Shown here one piece after another: positions 1 to 8,603 of a stretch of DNA of 64,000 nt. This DNA comes from Fen-1254 sp963769605 (lineage in GTDB: Bacteria; Bacteroidota; Ignavibacteria; UBA10030): contig CAVYML010000003.1 of NCBI GenBank assembly GCA_963769605.1, forward strand, positions 496,001 to 560,000, written 5' to 3'. Positions within the stretch are counted from its first letter, which is position 1. Every line of letters begins with the position of its first letter. The position numbers and the translations under genes were made by a program. The notes beneath the pieces were generated by a model that was given only the letters and a program-made list of their open reading frames with translations, was not told the DNA's origin and searched no databases.

Positions 1-76
1 CCCTAATGTGGATCTTTTCTCATGGCACAACTGTTGCTTAAATATAAATAAAGAGAGACCGAAAAAAGGAGAAAAC

Positions 77-220
77 ATGGTCTATATTGCAATTGTCATC
101 GGTTATTGTCTCGCGCTTTTCTTGTTGATTCGCCTTTTTGATGCCATGCATCATTGGGACGAAGATGTGGATGAAATGATGGATGAAATTCACAAAGAAT
201 TAAAGCAGAAAGCAGCTTAG
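77..220 (+). CDS. Small single-span membrane protein, unknown function
   Basis: A 47-residue protein. I chose the ATG at 77 over the upstream in-frame ATG at 8 because an AAGGAGA Shine-Dalgarno stretch lies just before it. The N-terminus (about residues 2-20) is one hydrophobic span, followed by a short acidic and His-rich tail with repeated D/E residues and a lysine-rich end. Its size, start signal and membrane-span-plus-acidic-tail shape look real, but I recognise no family. It converges with the permease genes on the other strand. Confidence 0.55.
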   Translation: MVYIAIVIGYCLALFLLIRLFDAMHHWDEDVDEMMDEIHKELKQKAA

Positions 221-236
221 ACAAGGGTCAGCAAAA

Positions 237-1334
237 TTATTTTTGCACCCGGAAAAGGTTGATAATTCCAGCCGAAAAGAAAATAAAATTTGCCATCCAG
301 GCTGTGATGAATGGGTCAAGATCGCCGTTGTAACCGAACACTTGACTTGCCTTCATGAAAGCGAGATAAAGGAAGGTCACGGCAGTGGCAATACCGAAGC
401 CGAGAGCGGCTCCCGTGCGCGGGCGCCCTGAGGCAAACGGAACCGCAAAGAGCACCATAATAACACTCGCGAAGGGGAACGCGATTTTCGCATGATATTC
501 CACCGACCAGCGGGAAATATCCTGTCCGGCTTTCAACTGGTTTTGAATAAACTCCCTCAGATCTGTATAATTCATTTCATCGGGCGTTCTCTGCTTTTTT
601 TCAATATCCTCCGGAGTAAGGGAAAGCTCATCAAACGGAAGCTCGTTGAAAGATGTTAGTGTCTGCCCTGTATCCGCAAATTGGCGATAAGTCCCGCGCA
701 GAAGAACCCATGAGCCTGTCTTTCGCCGTGCATCGATTCTCCAGCGCATTTGCATCGCATCATAGCGTTTGATGAGTTTTGTCCCATCCTTCGGGGAAAA
801 ATCCTGTATGCTGACTCTATTAGCAATCTGCGTTTGCGTGTCGTAGTAATTGACTGAAATTACCTCTGTTGCACCGACCTGAAAAAACAAATTGAATTTT
901 ACGGAGGGCTGGTATCCCCGGTTTAAATGCGTCCGCTCGATGTAAAATTTTTTCTGATTGGCATACGGCACAAGCCATCCGTTGACATAAATCGAAAGAA
1001 GACTGATCATCAATGCAACGATTATAAACGGCGCAAGAATGCGATACATGCTTATGCCGCTTGCCTTCAGCGCAGCTAATTCGTTTTGCGATGAAAGCCG
1101 CCCTACGACAAAAAGCGCAGCAAGGAGGACGGCAACCGGGATCATGAGCTTAATGATCTCGGGAGAGTATGCAAGATAGTATTGAAAGATAACGGCCGAT
1201 GGAGCATTTGCTTCTATAAAATCATCCAGTTTTTCCATCATATCGATGATGATAAAAATAATCAGAAAGGCAAGAATTCCGAACAGCCATGAAATCAGGA
1301 ATTGGCGGATGATGTACCGGTCGATAAGCTTCAC
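237..1334 (-). CDS. lptG: LptF/LptG-family permease (second gene of pair)
   Basis: A 365-residue inner-membrane protein of the YjgP/YjgQ family. In this family two such subunits form the transmembrane part of the LptB2FG ABC transporter, which extracts lipopolysaccharide from the inner membrane. There are three hydrophobic spans near the N-terminus (about 12-35, 55-80 and 100-120), a large periplasmic jellyroll-type region (about 130-265), and three C-terminal spans. The motif NELAALKASGISMYR after the second span is the family signature. Its start overlaps the stop of the upstream paralogue by four bases, so the two are translationally coupled. Which one is F and which is G is assigned from order and length only. 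Confidence 0.85.
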   Translation of the reverse strand: MKLIDRYIIRQFLISWLFGILAFLIIFIIIDMMEKLDDFIEANAPSAVIFQYYLAYSPEIIKLMIPVAVLLAALFVVGRLSSQNELAALKASGISMYRILAPFIIVALMISLLSIYVNGWLVPYANQKKFYIERTHLNRGYQPSVKFNLFFQVGATEVISVNYYDTQTQIANRVSIQDFSPKDGTKLIKRYDAMQMRWRIDARRKTGSWVLLRGTYRQFADTGQTLTSFNELPFDELSLTPEDIEKKQRTPDEMNYTDLREFIQNQLKAGQDISRWSVEYHAKIAFPFASVIMVLFAVPFASGRPRTGAALGFGIATAVTFLYLAFMKASQVFGYNGDLDPFITAWMANFIFFSAGIINLFRVQK

Positions 1335-2665
1335 AGATTATCCTTCGGAATTTGAGCGTCGGCACGCCATGATTTAGGAATCAATTTTGAGAACCAGGAC
1401 CAATCGATGATCACATTTTCGTTTGCTACCTTATATGTCAGATATATTCCCACAACGCCGAGAATAATGTTTGCCATCCACATGCTCAACCATGGGGCAA
1501 TCAGCCCGTGATCCGCAAGTGTTTCTCCGCCGCGCAGGCATGCCCAATATAGCGTAAAGAAACCAAGGCTTAGACTTGCCCCCACACCGAACGTTCCGCG
1601 CCTGGCCATAATTCCAAGAGGAGCGCCGATCAGGACAAAAACGAGACAGGCGCACGGGATGGAATATTTTTTGTGAATCTCAACCAAATATTTCCCGGCT
1701 TCCAGTTCGTATAAATGCGCGACGAATTTTTTGTTTTCGATAGTCTGCTTGAGCATTGTTGATGAAACCGGCGAACTGGAAGAAGGAGAAGATCCTGTTT
1801 TTAAGAGTAAAAGCGTTTGCTTTGCCGCGTCCTCTTCTTTGTGCTGCAAATTTCGCAGGCTATCGACTTTGATGCGCATATCGCTCGCGTTCATTTCACG
1901 ATCGCCGCGGGGAGTAAAATTTTGATCGGTTCTTTGAAAATTAAACCCTTCTGCTTCCATGACGATGCGGTGTTTTTGAAAACGAATGATTCTATACTGT
2001 CCTTTGATACCGGTGTTAAGCTGATGAATTTCCCCATCCCAGAGATCCATAATAAGTTTTAGATAATCCGGTGAAAAGGAAATAGTACCTCTCTGTGCGG
2101 TAATCGTTGTTGAAAATGCGGGTCTGGAATAGTCGAAAATAGAAACGCCCTCGAGATCATTCGAATGCTCGAAGGTCTTGTGTACGAGAATTGTATGCCC
2201 CTGCATAAGCTGAGTAAACATGCCGGGGACCAGCGAGAGTGTCGGCTTTTTCCGCGAAATGTCGTTCATGAGTGTTCGTGTCCTGTGGTTCGCGTTCGGC
2301 AAAACGTCATTGTTAAAGAGGATCATTGCATAGCAAAGGAACACGGAAGCGACTGCCACAGGGGCCATCATTTTGTAGAGACTGACGCCGCTTGCACGAA
2401 TGGCGGTTATTTCGTTCGTTGAAGCCAGCTTTCCGAATGCCATGAGCGTGGCAACAAGCACCCCCATGGGAACGGCAAGGACAAGCATCCATGCAAGATT
2501 AAGGACAACAAGTTCAACTATTATTGCCGTGCTAAGCCCTTTTCCCGCCAATTGATCCAGAAATTTCATCAGAAACTGGAGAAGGAAAATGCACATCACG
2601 AGCAAAACGGAAAAGAAGAAAGGAAGAATATGTGAACGCAGAATATGTCGCCAGAGTATGATCAT
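1331..2665 (-). CDS. lptF: LptF/LptG-family permease (first gene of pair)
   Basis: A 444-residue inner-membrane permease of the YjgP/YjgQ family, the partner of the next gene on the same strand. The family signature NEITAIRASGVSLYKM follows the second hydrophobic span. Six spans are visible, three at each end, around a periplasmic region. That region is longer than in the partner, with a Ser/Pro-rich insert near residue 295. I see no clear Shine-Dalgarno before the ATG at 2665. The gene faces away from the sensor kinase at 2817, leaving about 150 bases of shared promoter region. The LPS-export role is inferred from the family. Confidence 0.85.
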   Translation of the reverse strand: MIILWRHILRSHILPFFFSVLLVMCIFLLQFLMKFLDQLAGKGLSTAIIVELVVLNLAWMLVLAVPMGVLVATLMAFGKLASTNEITAIRASGVSLYKMMAPVAVASVFLCYAMILFNNDVLPNANHRTRTLMNDISRKKPTLSLVPGMFTQLMQGHTILVHKTFEHSNDLEGVSIFDYSRPAFSTTITAQRGTISFSPDYLKLIMDLWDGEIHQLNTGIKGQYRIIRFQKHRIVMEAEGFNFQRTDQNFTPRGDREMNASDMRIKVDSLRNLQHKEEDAAKQTLLLLKTGSSPSSSSPVSSTMLKQTIENKKFVAHLYELEAGKYLVEIHKKYSIPCACLVFVLIGAPLGIMARRGTFGVGASLSLGFFTLYWACLRGGETLADHGLIAPWLSMWMANIILGVVGIYLTYKVANENVIIDWSWFSKLIPKSWRADAQIPKDNL

Positions 2666-2816
2666 AGACTATGGAATATAGTGAGAATGTTGTGCGTTTA
2701 CAAGATATTGCCTTTACGCCCTGCACTCGCTATATTAAATTAATTGGATTTTTCAATACATATGTTTCCAGAAACAGTAATCGGTTCCTCATCCAAATTG
2801 TCTTCATGAGGTTATA

Positions 2817-4409
2817 GTGGTTTCGCAGCAAGAGAAGAGGTCGGCTGTTGATAAAATCATCGAGCCGGATTCAAGCGGACAACTCCAGCTCATCCAATTG
2901 TTGCAGCGTCATCTTCTGGCTGCTCTGGATATAGAATCTGTTGTACGAAAAATCAAGGAATTGTTTCCGCGATATTTCGGCGTTGACTCCGTCACTATTT
3001 TATTATACGATCCGACACATGATGTCCTTCTCGACAAGGGATTTGCGGGGGTTTTTCATGCCAACGAGAAATCGCTTTCCAATCCGAAATCCACGACGTT
3101 GGGTATTTTCAAAAAATCATTCCGTGAAGGCGTGCCGATTGCCGTAGAAGATTGTCTTTCTTCCGATCTTCTTCCGAAGCAATATTGCGTGGATCACAGT
3201 CTGCAATCGTTGATTGCAGTTCCTATCATTATGAAAGACCGGACCTTCGGCGTCTTAAGTCTCGAATATACATCGTACCAGCATCAATTTGTCAGGCCGG
3301 AAATTTCTTTCTATTTGGTTGTTGCGGAACTGGTTGCGCTCGTCCTTGAGAATATCCGGCAATTGAACGAAAAAAAATTCTCCCGGGATTTTTTGGATGA
3401 CACAGAAGACGGTTATTTTCGGCTTTTCGAAGCTGTGCCCATAGGTCTTTTCCGCGGCACTCCCGACGGCAAGCTTCTTCGAATCAATCCGGCATTGGTC
3501 CACATCCTGGGATATCCGGACAGGGAAACCTTGCTTGCCACGAACGCCTTTGACCTGTATGTTAAGAAGGAAGACAGGGAACGATGGAAAGCGGAAGTTC
3601 TCAAAGGTGCGCGCGAATACGATCTGGAAGTTCAGCTTCAGCGCTTAGATGGAACTATTATTTGGGTGCGGCTTAGCTGCAATGCAATGCGCTCTGCCGA
3701 CGGGACGATTCTCCATTACGATGGAGCCATAGCGGATGTTTCCGAAGAGAAGATTGCGGACTCCCGCATCAAAGAAGCGTACCAGGAAAAGGAACTGCTT
3801 TTAAAAGAAATCCATCACCGGGTAAAGAACAATTTGCAAATTATCTCGAGCCTCTTGAACCTTCAATCGGATTACCTTCGCGATCCGTACGATGCTGAGT
3901 TGTTCAAACAAAGCCAGGCACGCGTCAAAGCGATGGCGCTGCTGCACGAAAAATTGTATCAATCCCCCGATCTTGCACGAATCGATTTCGGCGCATACCT
4001 GCATTCGCTTGTGGCGCATTTGTTCCAATCGTATCAAACTTCGGCCGTTTCGATCGGGTATTCCATCGATGCCGATAACGTCCACTTCGATATAGATACG
4101 GCAATTCCGTGCGGATTGATCGTCGGAGAGTTGGTTTCCAACTGTTTGAAACATGCATTCCGCGGGCGAACACAAGGGCATGTGTGGATTTCCGTCGGAC
4201 ATTTCGACGCCCGGACAATTCGTTTGAGCGTTGCCGATAACGGCATCGGTATGAAAGAAACTACCGAGAATGTAAAGAGTGCAGCACTGGGTTTGGAGCT
4301 TGTAAAAACATTGTCCGATCAAATTTCTGCGGTACTCGATATTCAGCGTCAAGAAGGTACGCGGGTAACATTACTATTTAAAGGACGTATTAAGCGGGAA
4401 GGTACATAG
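2817..4409 (+). CDS. GAF-PAS sensor histidine kinase, HisKA_2 type
   Basis: A 530-residue soluble kinase with no membrane span. It starts at a GTG preceded by TGAGGT. Domain order is a GAF-like domain (about 20-185), a PAS domain (about 200-325, starting YFRLFEAVPIGLFR), a HisKA_2 phosphoacceptor region with His333 in the HHRVKNNLQ motif, and a HATPase domain (about 420-525) with the NCLKHAF and DNGIGM boxes. HisKA_2 kinases usually pair with stand-alone or REC-PAS response regulators. The next gene, three bases downstream, begins with a receiver domain, so the two are a likely cognate pair in one operon. Confidence 0.9.
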   Translation: MVSQQEKRSAVDKIIEPDSSGQLQLIQLLQRHLLAALDIESVVRKIKELFPRYFGVDSVTILLYDPTHDVLLDKGFAGVFHANEKSLSNPKSTTLGIFKKSFREGVPIAVEDCLSSDLLPKQYCVDHSLQSLIAVPIIMKDRTFGVLSLEYTSYQHQFVRPEISFYLVVAELVALVLENIRQLNEKKFSRDFLDDTEDGYFRLFEAVPIGLFRGTPDGKLLRINPALVHILGYPDRETLLATNAFDLYVKKEDRERWKAEVLKGAREYDLEVQLQRLDGTIIWVRLSCNAMRSADGTILHYDGAIADVSEEKIADSRIKEAYQEKELLLKEIHHRVKNNLQIISSLLNLQSDYLRDPYDAELFKQSQARVKAMALLHEKLYQSPDLARIDFGAYLHSLVAHLFQSYQTSAVSIGYSIDADNVHFDIDTAIPCGLIVGELVSNCLKHAFRGRTQGHVWISVGHFDARTIRLSVADNGIGMKETTENVKSAALGLELVKTLSDQISAVLDIQRQEGTRVTLLFKGRIKREGT

Positions 4410-4412
4410 GAT

Positions 4413-7400
4413 ATGGCACATGCGAAAATTTTAATTGTCGAAGATGAAAGCATCGTGGCGCGCGACTTGCAGCGCCGGCTCATTCATTTGGGTTATGATG
4501 TCGTCGGAGCAGTTCCTACAGGAGACGAAGCAATAAAAAAAGCCTCCATCCTGCTGCCGGATGTGGTTCTTATGGATGTTCGGCTCAAAGGCGATATCGA
4601 CGGTATTGAAGCGGCAACGGAAATACGGTTTCGTTTTGGTATCCCGTCGATTTATCTGAGCGCCTATGCCGATAACGACACATTGAAGCGCGCCAGCGTC
4701 ACCGAACCGTTCGGCTATATCTTGAAACCGTTCGAAGAGCGTGAACTGCACACGACAATCGAAATGGCATTGTACCGGAACGAGCTTGAACATAAAATCA
4801 AAGAGAATGAAACATGGTACGGCACGACGCTCCGCAGTCTCGGTGAGGCCGTCATTGCAACGAATACAAATGGTGTTATAAAATTTATGAATGCCGCCGC
4901 CGAGTCTCTGACGGGATGGAGATTGAACGAAGCGCAGGGACAAGATCTCTTCAAGGTTTTTCAAACCTTAGAAGAGTCGGCAAAGGGGAAAATTATCAAT
5001 CCGGTAGAGCAAATACTGAAGAATAAAGTAACGGCTGTTCTGAAGAATCATGCGGTTCTCGTTTCTCGCGACGGAAAAGAATTTCCGATTGACGAAAGCG
5101 CATCGCCGATTAAAGATGAGCGGGGAAGCACGGTCGGTATTGTCCTGGTGTTCCAGGATGTATCGGAGCGCAAACGAACTCAGGAAGCGCTTCGATCATC
5201 GCAGGAATATGCGCAGAATATAATAGGCAGTTCGCTGGATATGATCGTTGCAGTGGATCTTGATCGCAATATTATCGAATTCAATAAGGCAGCGGAACTG
5301 ACTTTCGGATATAAAAAGGAAGAAGTGCTCGGCAAGCATATCGATGTCCTCTATGCCGATCATGAAATAAGCAAGTCCGTCAACAAAACGACCGACGTCA
5401 ATGGACAGGCTATGATGGAGATTTTTAATCGGAGGAAAAACGGCGAAGTGTTTCCTGCTCTCCTTTCGTCGGCTGTTCTCAAGAATTCCCGCGGTGAAAA
5501 AATCGGATTTATGGGGGTCTCACGAGACATTACCGAACTGCGGAGAGCGGAAGTGACGTTAAAAACGGCGCAGGAATACGCTCAGAATATAGTCAATAGT
5601 TCACTCGATATGATCATTGCTGTCGACAAGGATCAACGTATTGTTGAATTCAATCGTGCGGCAGAAGAAACGTTCGGTTACATGGCAAATGAAATCCTCG
5701 GCAAGCCGATCGGCGTCTTGTATCACGATCAAACCGAAGCCGATCATATCCATGCGACGACGATCAGCAATGGAAAATGCGTTCAAGAAGTCGTTAATCG
5801 CAGGAAAAATGGAGAAGTGTTCCGCAGCCTTCTTTCCGCTTCCGTATTAAAAAACGTGGACGGCAAGGCAATCGGTATGATGGGCGTTTCGAGGGACATT
5901 ACGGAAGTGAAACGGGCACAAGAAGCTCTGCGAGAAAGCGAGGAGCGTTACCGCGCGATTGTTGATCTTATGCCAGATCCGATCGCGATACATATCGGCG
6001 GCAAAATTACCTTTGTCAACTCTGCCGCCATTAAAGCTTTCGCGGCTGAATCTGCCGAGGAATTGATCGGCAAGGAACTGGTCGACCTTGTCCACCCGGA
6101 CTACCGGATCACGGTTGCCGAACTACTGCGGAAAATGCAGGAATATGAGAAAGTGCCGGTTGTTGAAGAAAAATTCCTGCGGTTAGACGGTACAATTCTT
6201 GAAGCCGAAGTTTCTGCAGTTCGGTTCGTCTGGCAAGGATCAACGGCAATCCAGGTTATGATACGCGATCTTGCCGAACGAAAAAGGGCGGATCAGGCTA
6301 TTCGTGCTTCCGAAACGAAATATCGTACGCTGTTCGAAAATGTTCTCGACGGTATATACCAGACCACTCCGGAAGGGGAAATTCTGACGACTAATCCTGC
6401 ATTTGCGCAAATGCTTGGGTATGAGTCTGAAGCGGATCTCCTGTTGATTAACGTCGATGAAATTTATGCCGACAGAACCGATCGAAAGGTATTTCTCGAT
6501 ACCCTTCAGAAAGAGGGACAGATGCTGAATGCCGAACTTACGATGAAGCGGAAGGACGGGAAATGCATCACAGTACTGGAAAACGCCCGTGTCGTCCGTA
6601 ATAAATACGGAGAAGTATTGTTCTATGAAGGAACGATTCGAGATATCACTGCGTTGAAACTTGCACAGGTGGCATTAAAGAAGAGCGAAGAGCGTTTCCG
6701 GACATTTGCCAAATACAGCGTCGAATCGATTTGGGCTGTGGAATGCAATCCGCCTCTCGATGTCGATTTACCAATCGAAGATGCCGTCAAGCAATTCGTT
6801 GAAACGGCATATGTCTCTGAATGCAACGATCTTCTCGCACGCAGTCATGGTTTCCGGTCTGCGGATGCAATGATCGGCACATTGCTTAAAAATATTGTAA
6901 AACATTCGGAAGTGCTCGGCCTTCCAATGATTAAAGGAATGATCGCATCCAGATATCAGGTGGAAAATTTGGAAACGCACGAATTAGATAAAGAGGGAAA
7001 CGATAAATTTTATTTGAATAATATAGCAGGTATTTTCGAACGTGGGAAAGTTGTCCGCGTTTGGGGTTCACAGTTGGATATTACGGAACAAAAAAGAAAC
7101 AAGCTGATGAGCAGTGTGGCGTACCGGATATCGCTGATTACGGAAACTTCTAATTCCTTAGAAGAGTTCTCCGAATCAGTTCACACTCTTCTGCGTGAAG
7201 TGATGCCTGCGAAAAATTTCTCGATCGCATTGGCAGATGCCAACGGGAACATAACATATCCGTATTATTTCGATGAACTTCATACGCAGGAACAAAGGTT
7301 GAAAATGAATACCAAGGCGTTGGAATACGTTCTTCGGAAAGGCCGATCACTTTTACTGACGCCGCAACTGCTTCTTCGCTATGATCGAGAAGGAAAGAAA

Positions 7401-7940
7401 GACTTCTCCGGTACGGAATCTCCTATGTGGCTTGGCGTACCGCTCAAGTTGGGTGAAAAAGTCTTTGGCGCTTTGGTCGTTCATAATTATTCCACAACGC
7501 CGAGTTATAATAATGCCCAGCGAATGATTTTGGAATTTATTGCCGGCCAAATCGTGCGATTTATTCATTACAACCGCTCTCTTGAAGAGTTAAGGGAGAA
7601 AGAAGAATGGTATGAAGGGTTTTTTGAAAATAATACTTTACCATCATTCATTGCCGACAGAGACGGTGCCCTCTTAAAATGCAATATGGCCTTTGAAGAA
7701 GCCATTCGTATTGAGGCAAAACAGAATGGAACCCCTTCGGCGGGGAAAACGCTCTTCGAATCGGCAAAAGAACGAAAACAGTTTTTGGTGCGATTAGAAC
7801 AAGAGAAAAAATTAGAAAATTACGAGATGGAACTCGGCGCCGTTATCGGCACATCGAAAAAAGAAAAAATAAATATCGTCGGGCATTTTAATAATGAAGG
7901 AAAGCTCGTAAGTTTCTATGGTGTTTTCTGCAACAAATAA
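4413..7940 (+). CDS. Response regulator with multiple PAS and GAF domains, no output domain
   Basis: An 1175-residue protein. The N-terminal receiver (1-120) has the acidic pocket E10-D11, phosphoacceptor Asp55 and the conserved KP near 105. It is followed by about six PAS domains (about 130-250, 260-380, 385-500, 510-625, 635-750, 755-890), a GAF-like domain (about 900-1050) and a final PAS (about 1060-1175). The second and third PAS domains are close copies of each other, which suggests internal duplication. I find no DHp helix, ATPase, GGDEF, EAL or DNA-binding domain before the stop. It lies three bases after the HisKA_2 kinase and probably receives phosphate from it. How it passes on the signal is unknown. 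Confidence 0.88.
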   Translation: MAHAKILIVEDESIVARDLQRRLIHLGYDVVGAVPTGDEAIKKASILLPDVVLMDVRLKGDIDGIEAATEIRFRFGIPSIYLSAYADNDTLKRASVTEPFGYILKPFEERELHTTIEMALYRNELEHKIKENETWYGTTLRSLGEAVIATNTNGVIKFMNAAAESLTGWRLNEAQGQDLFKVFQTLEESAKGKIINPVEQILKNKVTAVLKNHAVLVSRDGKEFPIDESASPIKDERGSTVGIVLVFQDVSERKRTQEALRSSQEYAQNIIGSSLDMIVAVDLDRNIIEFNKAAELTFGYKKEEVLGKHIDVLYADHEISKSVNKTTDVNGQAMMEIFNRRKNGEVFPALLSSAVLKNSRGEKIGFMGVSRDITELRRAEVTLKTAQEYAQNIVNSSLDMIIAVDKDQRIVEFNRAAEETFGYMANEILGKPIGVLYHDQTEADHIHATTISNGKCVQEVVNRRKNGEVFRSLLSASVLKNVDGKAIGMMGVSRDITEVKRAQEALRESEERYRAIVDLMPDPIAIHIGGKITFVNSAAIKAFAAESAEELIGKELVDLVHPDYRITVAELLRKMQEYEKVPVVEEKFLRLDGTILEAEVSAVRFVWQGSTAIQVMIRDLAERKRADQAIRASETKYRTLFENVLDGIYQTTPEGEILTTNPAFAQMLGYESEADLLLINVDEIYADRTDRKVFLDTLQKEGQMLNAELTMKRKDGKCITVLENARVVRNKYGEVLFYEGTIRDITALKLAQVALKKSEERFRTFAKYSVESIWAVECNPPLDVDLPIEDAVKQFVETAYVSECNDLLARSHGFRSADAMIGTLLKNIVKHSEVLGLPMIKGMIASRYQVENLETHELDKEGNDKFYLNNIAGIFERGKVVRVWGSQLDITEQKRNKLMSSVAYRISLITETSNSLEEFSESVHTLLREVMPAKNFSIALADANGNITYPYYFDELHTQEQRLKMNTKALEYVLRKGRSLLLTPQLLLRYDREGKKDFSGTESPMWLGVPLKLGEKVFGALVVHNYSTTPSYNNAQRMILEFIAGQIVRFIHYNRSLEELREKEEWYEGFFENNTLPSFIADRDGALLKCNMAFEEAIRIEAKQNGTPSAGKTLFESAKERKQFLVRLEQEKKLENYEMELGAVIGTSKKEKINIVGHFNNEGKLVSFYGVFCNK

Positions 7941-7967
7941 TGATACGGTCGTATCTCGAATTTTTCC

Positions 7968-8590
7968 ATGAACATCGATGATGTTAGAAAGCAGCGGTTT
8001 GATATCGCGACCATGCCCGTCGATCCGTTTAAGCAGTTCAGCATCTGGTTTGAGGATGTCCGAATTGCAAACATTCCTTATTCGAATGCAATGGCGATAG
8101 CCACGGCCAGCAGCCAGGGCCGCCCTTCGGCACGCATGGTTCTCCTAAAAGAATTCGATCATAACGGTTTTGTTTTCTATACGAATTATGAAAGCCGAAA
8201 AGCTTCGGAATTGGAAGCAAACCCGTACGGATCGATTCTTTTTTTTGGGATGCGCTCGAGCGGCAGGTGCGCATCGAGGGAATAGTACACAGGACGACTC
8301 GCGAAGAATCCCGGCAGTATTTTGCAACACGTCCGCGCGAAAGTCAAATCGGCACATGGGTTTCCCGTCAAAGTTCCAACCTGCCGGACTGTTGCGACCT
8401 AGAAGATTCCGCCGCCGCTTTAGAGAAAAAATTTTCCGGTCAGGAAATCCAGTGTCCGGATTTCTGGGGTGGATATCGGCTCGTTCCTGAAAGTTTTGAA
8501 TTCTGGCAGGAAAGACCTTATCGTCTTCATGACAGAGTCTTGTATAAAAAAAATGGGGGAAAATGGATTGTGAGCCGGCTGTTTCCATGA
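7968..8590 (+). CDS. pdxH: Pyridoxamine 5'-phosphate oxidase, frameshifted
   Basis: PdxH oxidises pyridoxamine or pyridoxine 5'-phosphate to pyridoxal 5'-phosphate with bound FMN. The first frame (7968 to about 8245) gives the N-terminal two-fifths, including the GRPSARMVLLK motif. The rest continues one frame over (about 8246-8590) with LERQVRIEG, RPRESQIGTWVSRQS and the ending WIVSRLFP, all typical of the family. The break is at a run of eight T at 8239-8246, where nine would restore one frame of about 207 residues, the normal length. A sequencing error, a real mutation or polymerase slippage on the T run are all possible. It sits alone among signalling genes. Family identity is secure; intactness is not. 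Confidence 0.85.
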
Positions 8591-8603
8591 GGTCGTTGCA
8601 AAT

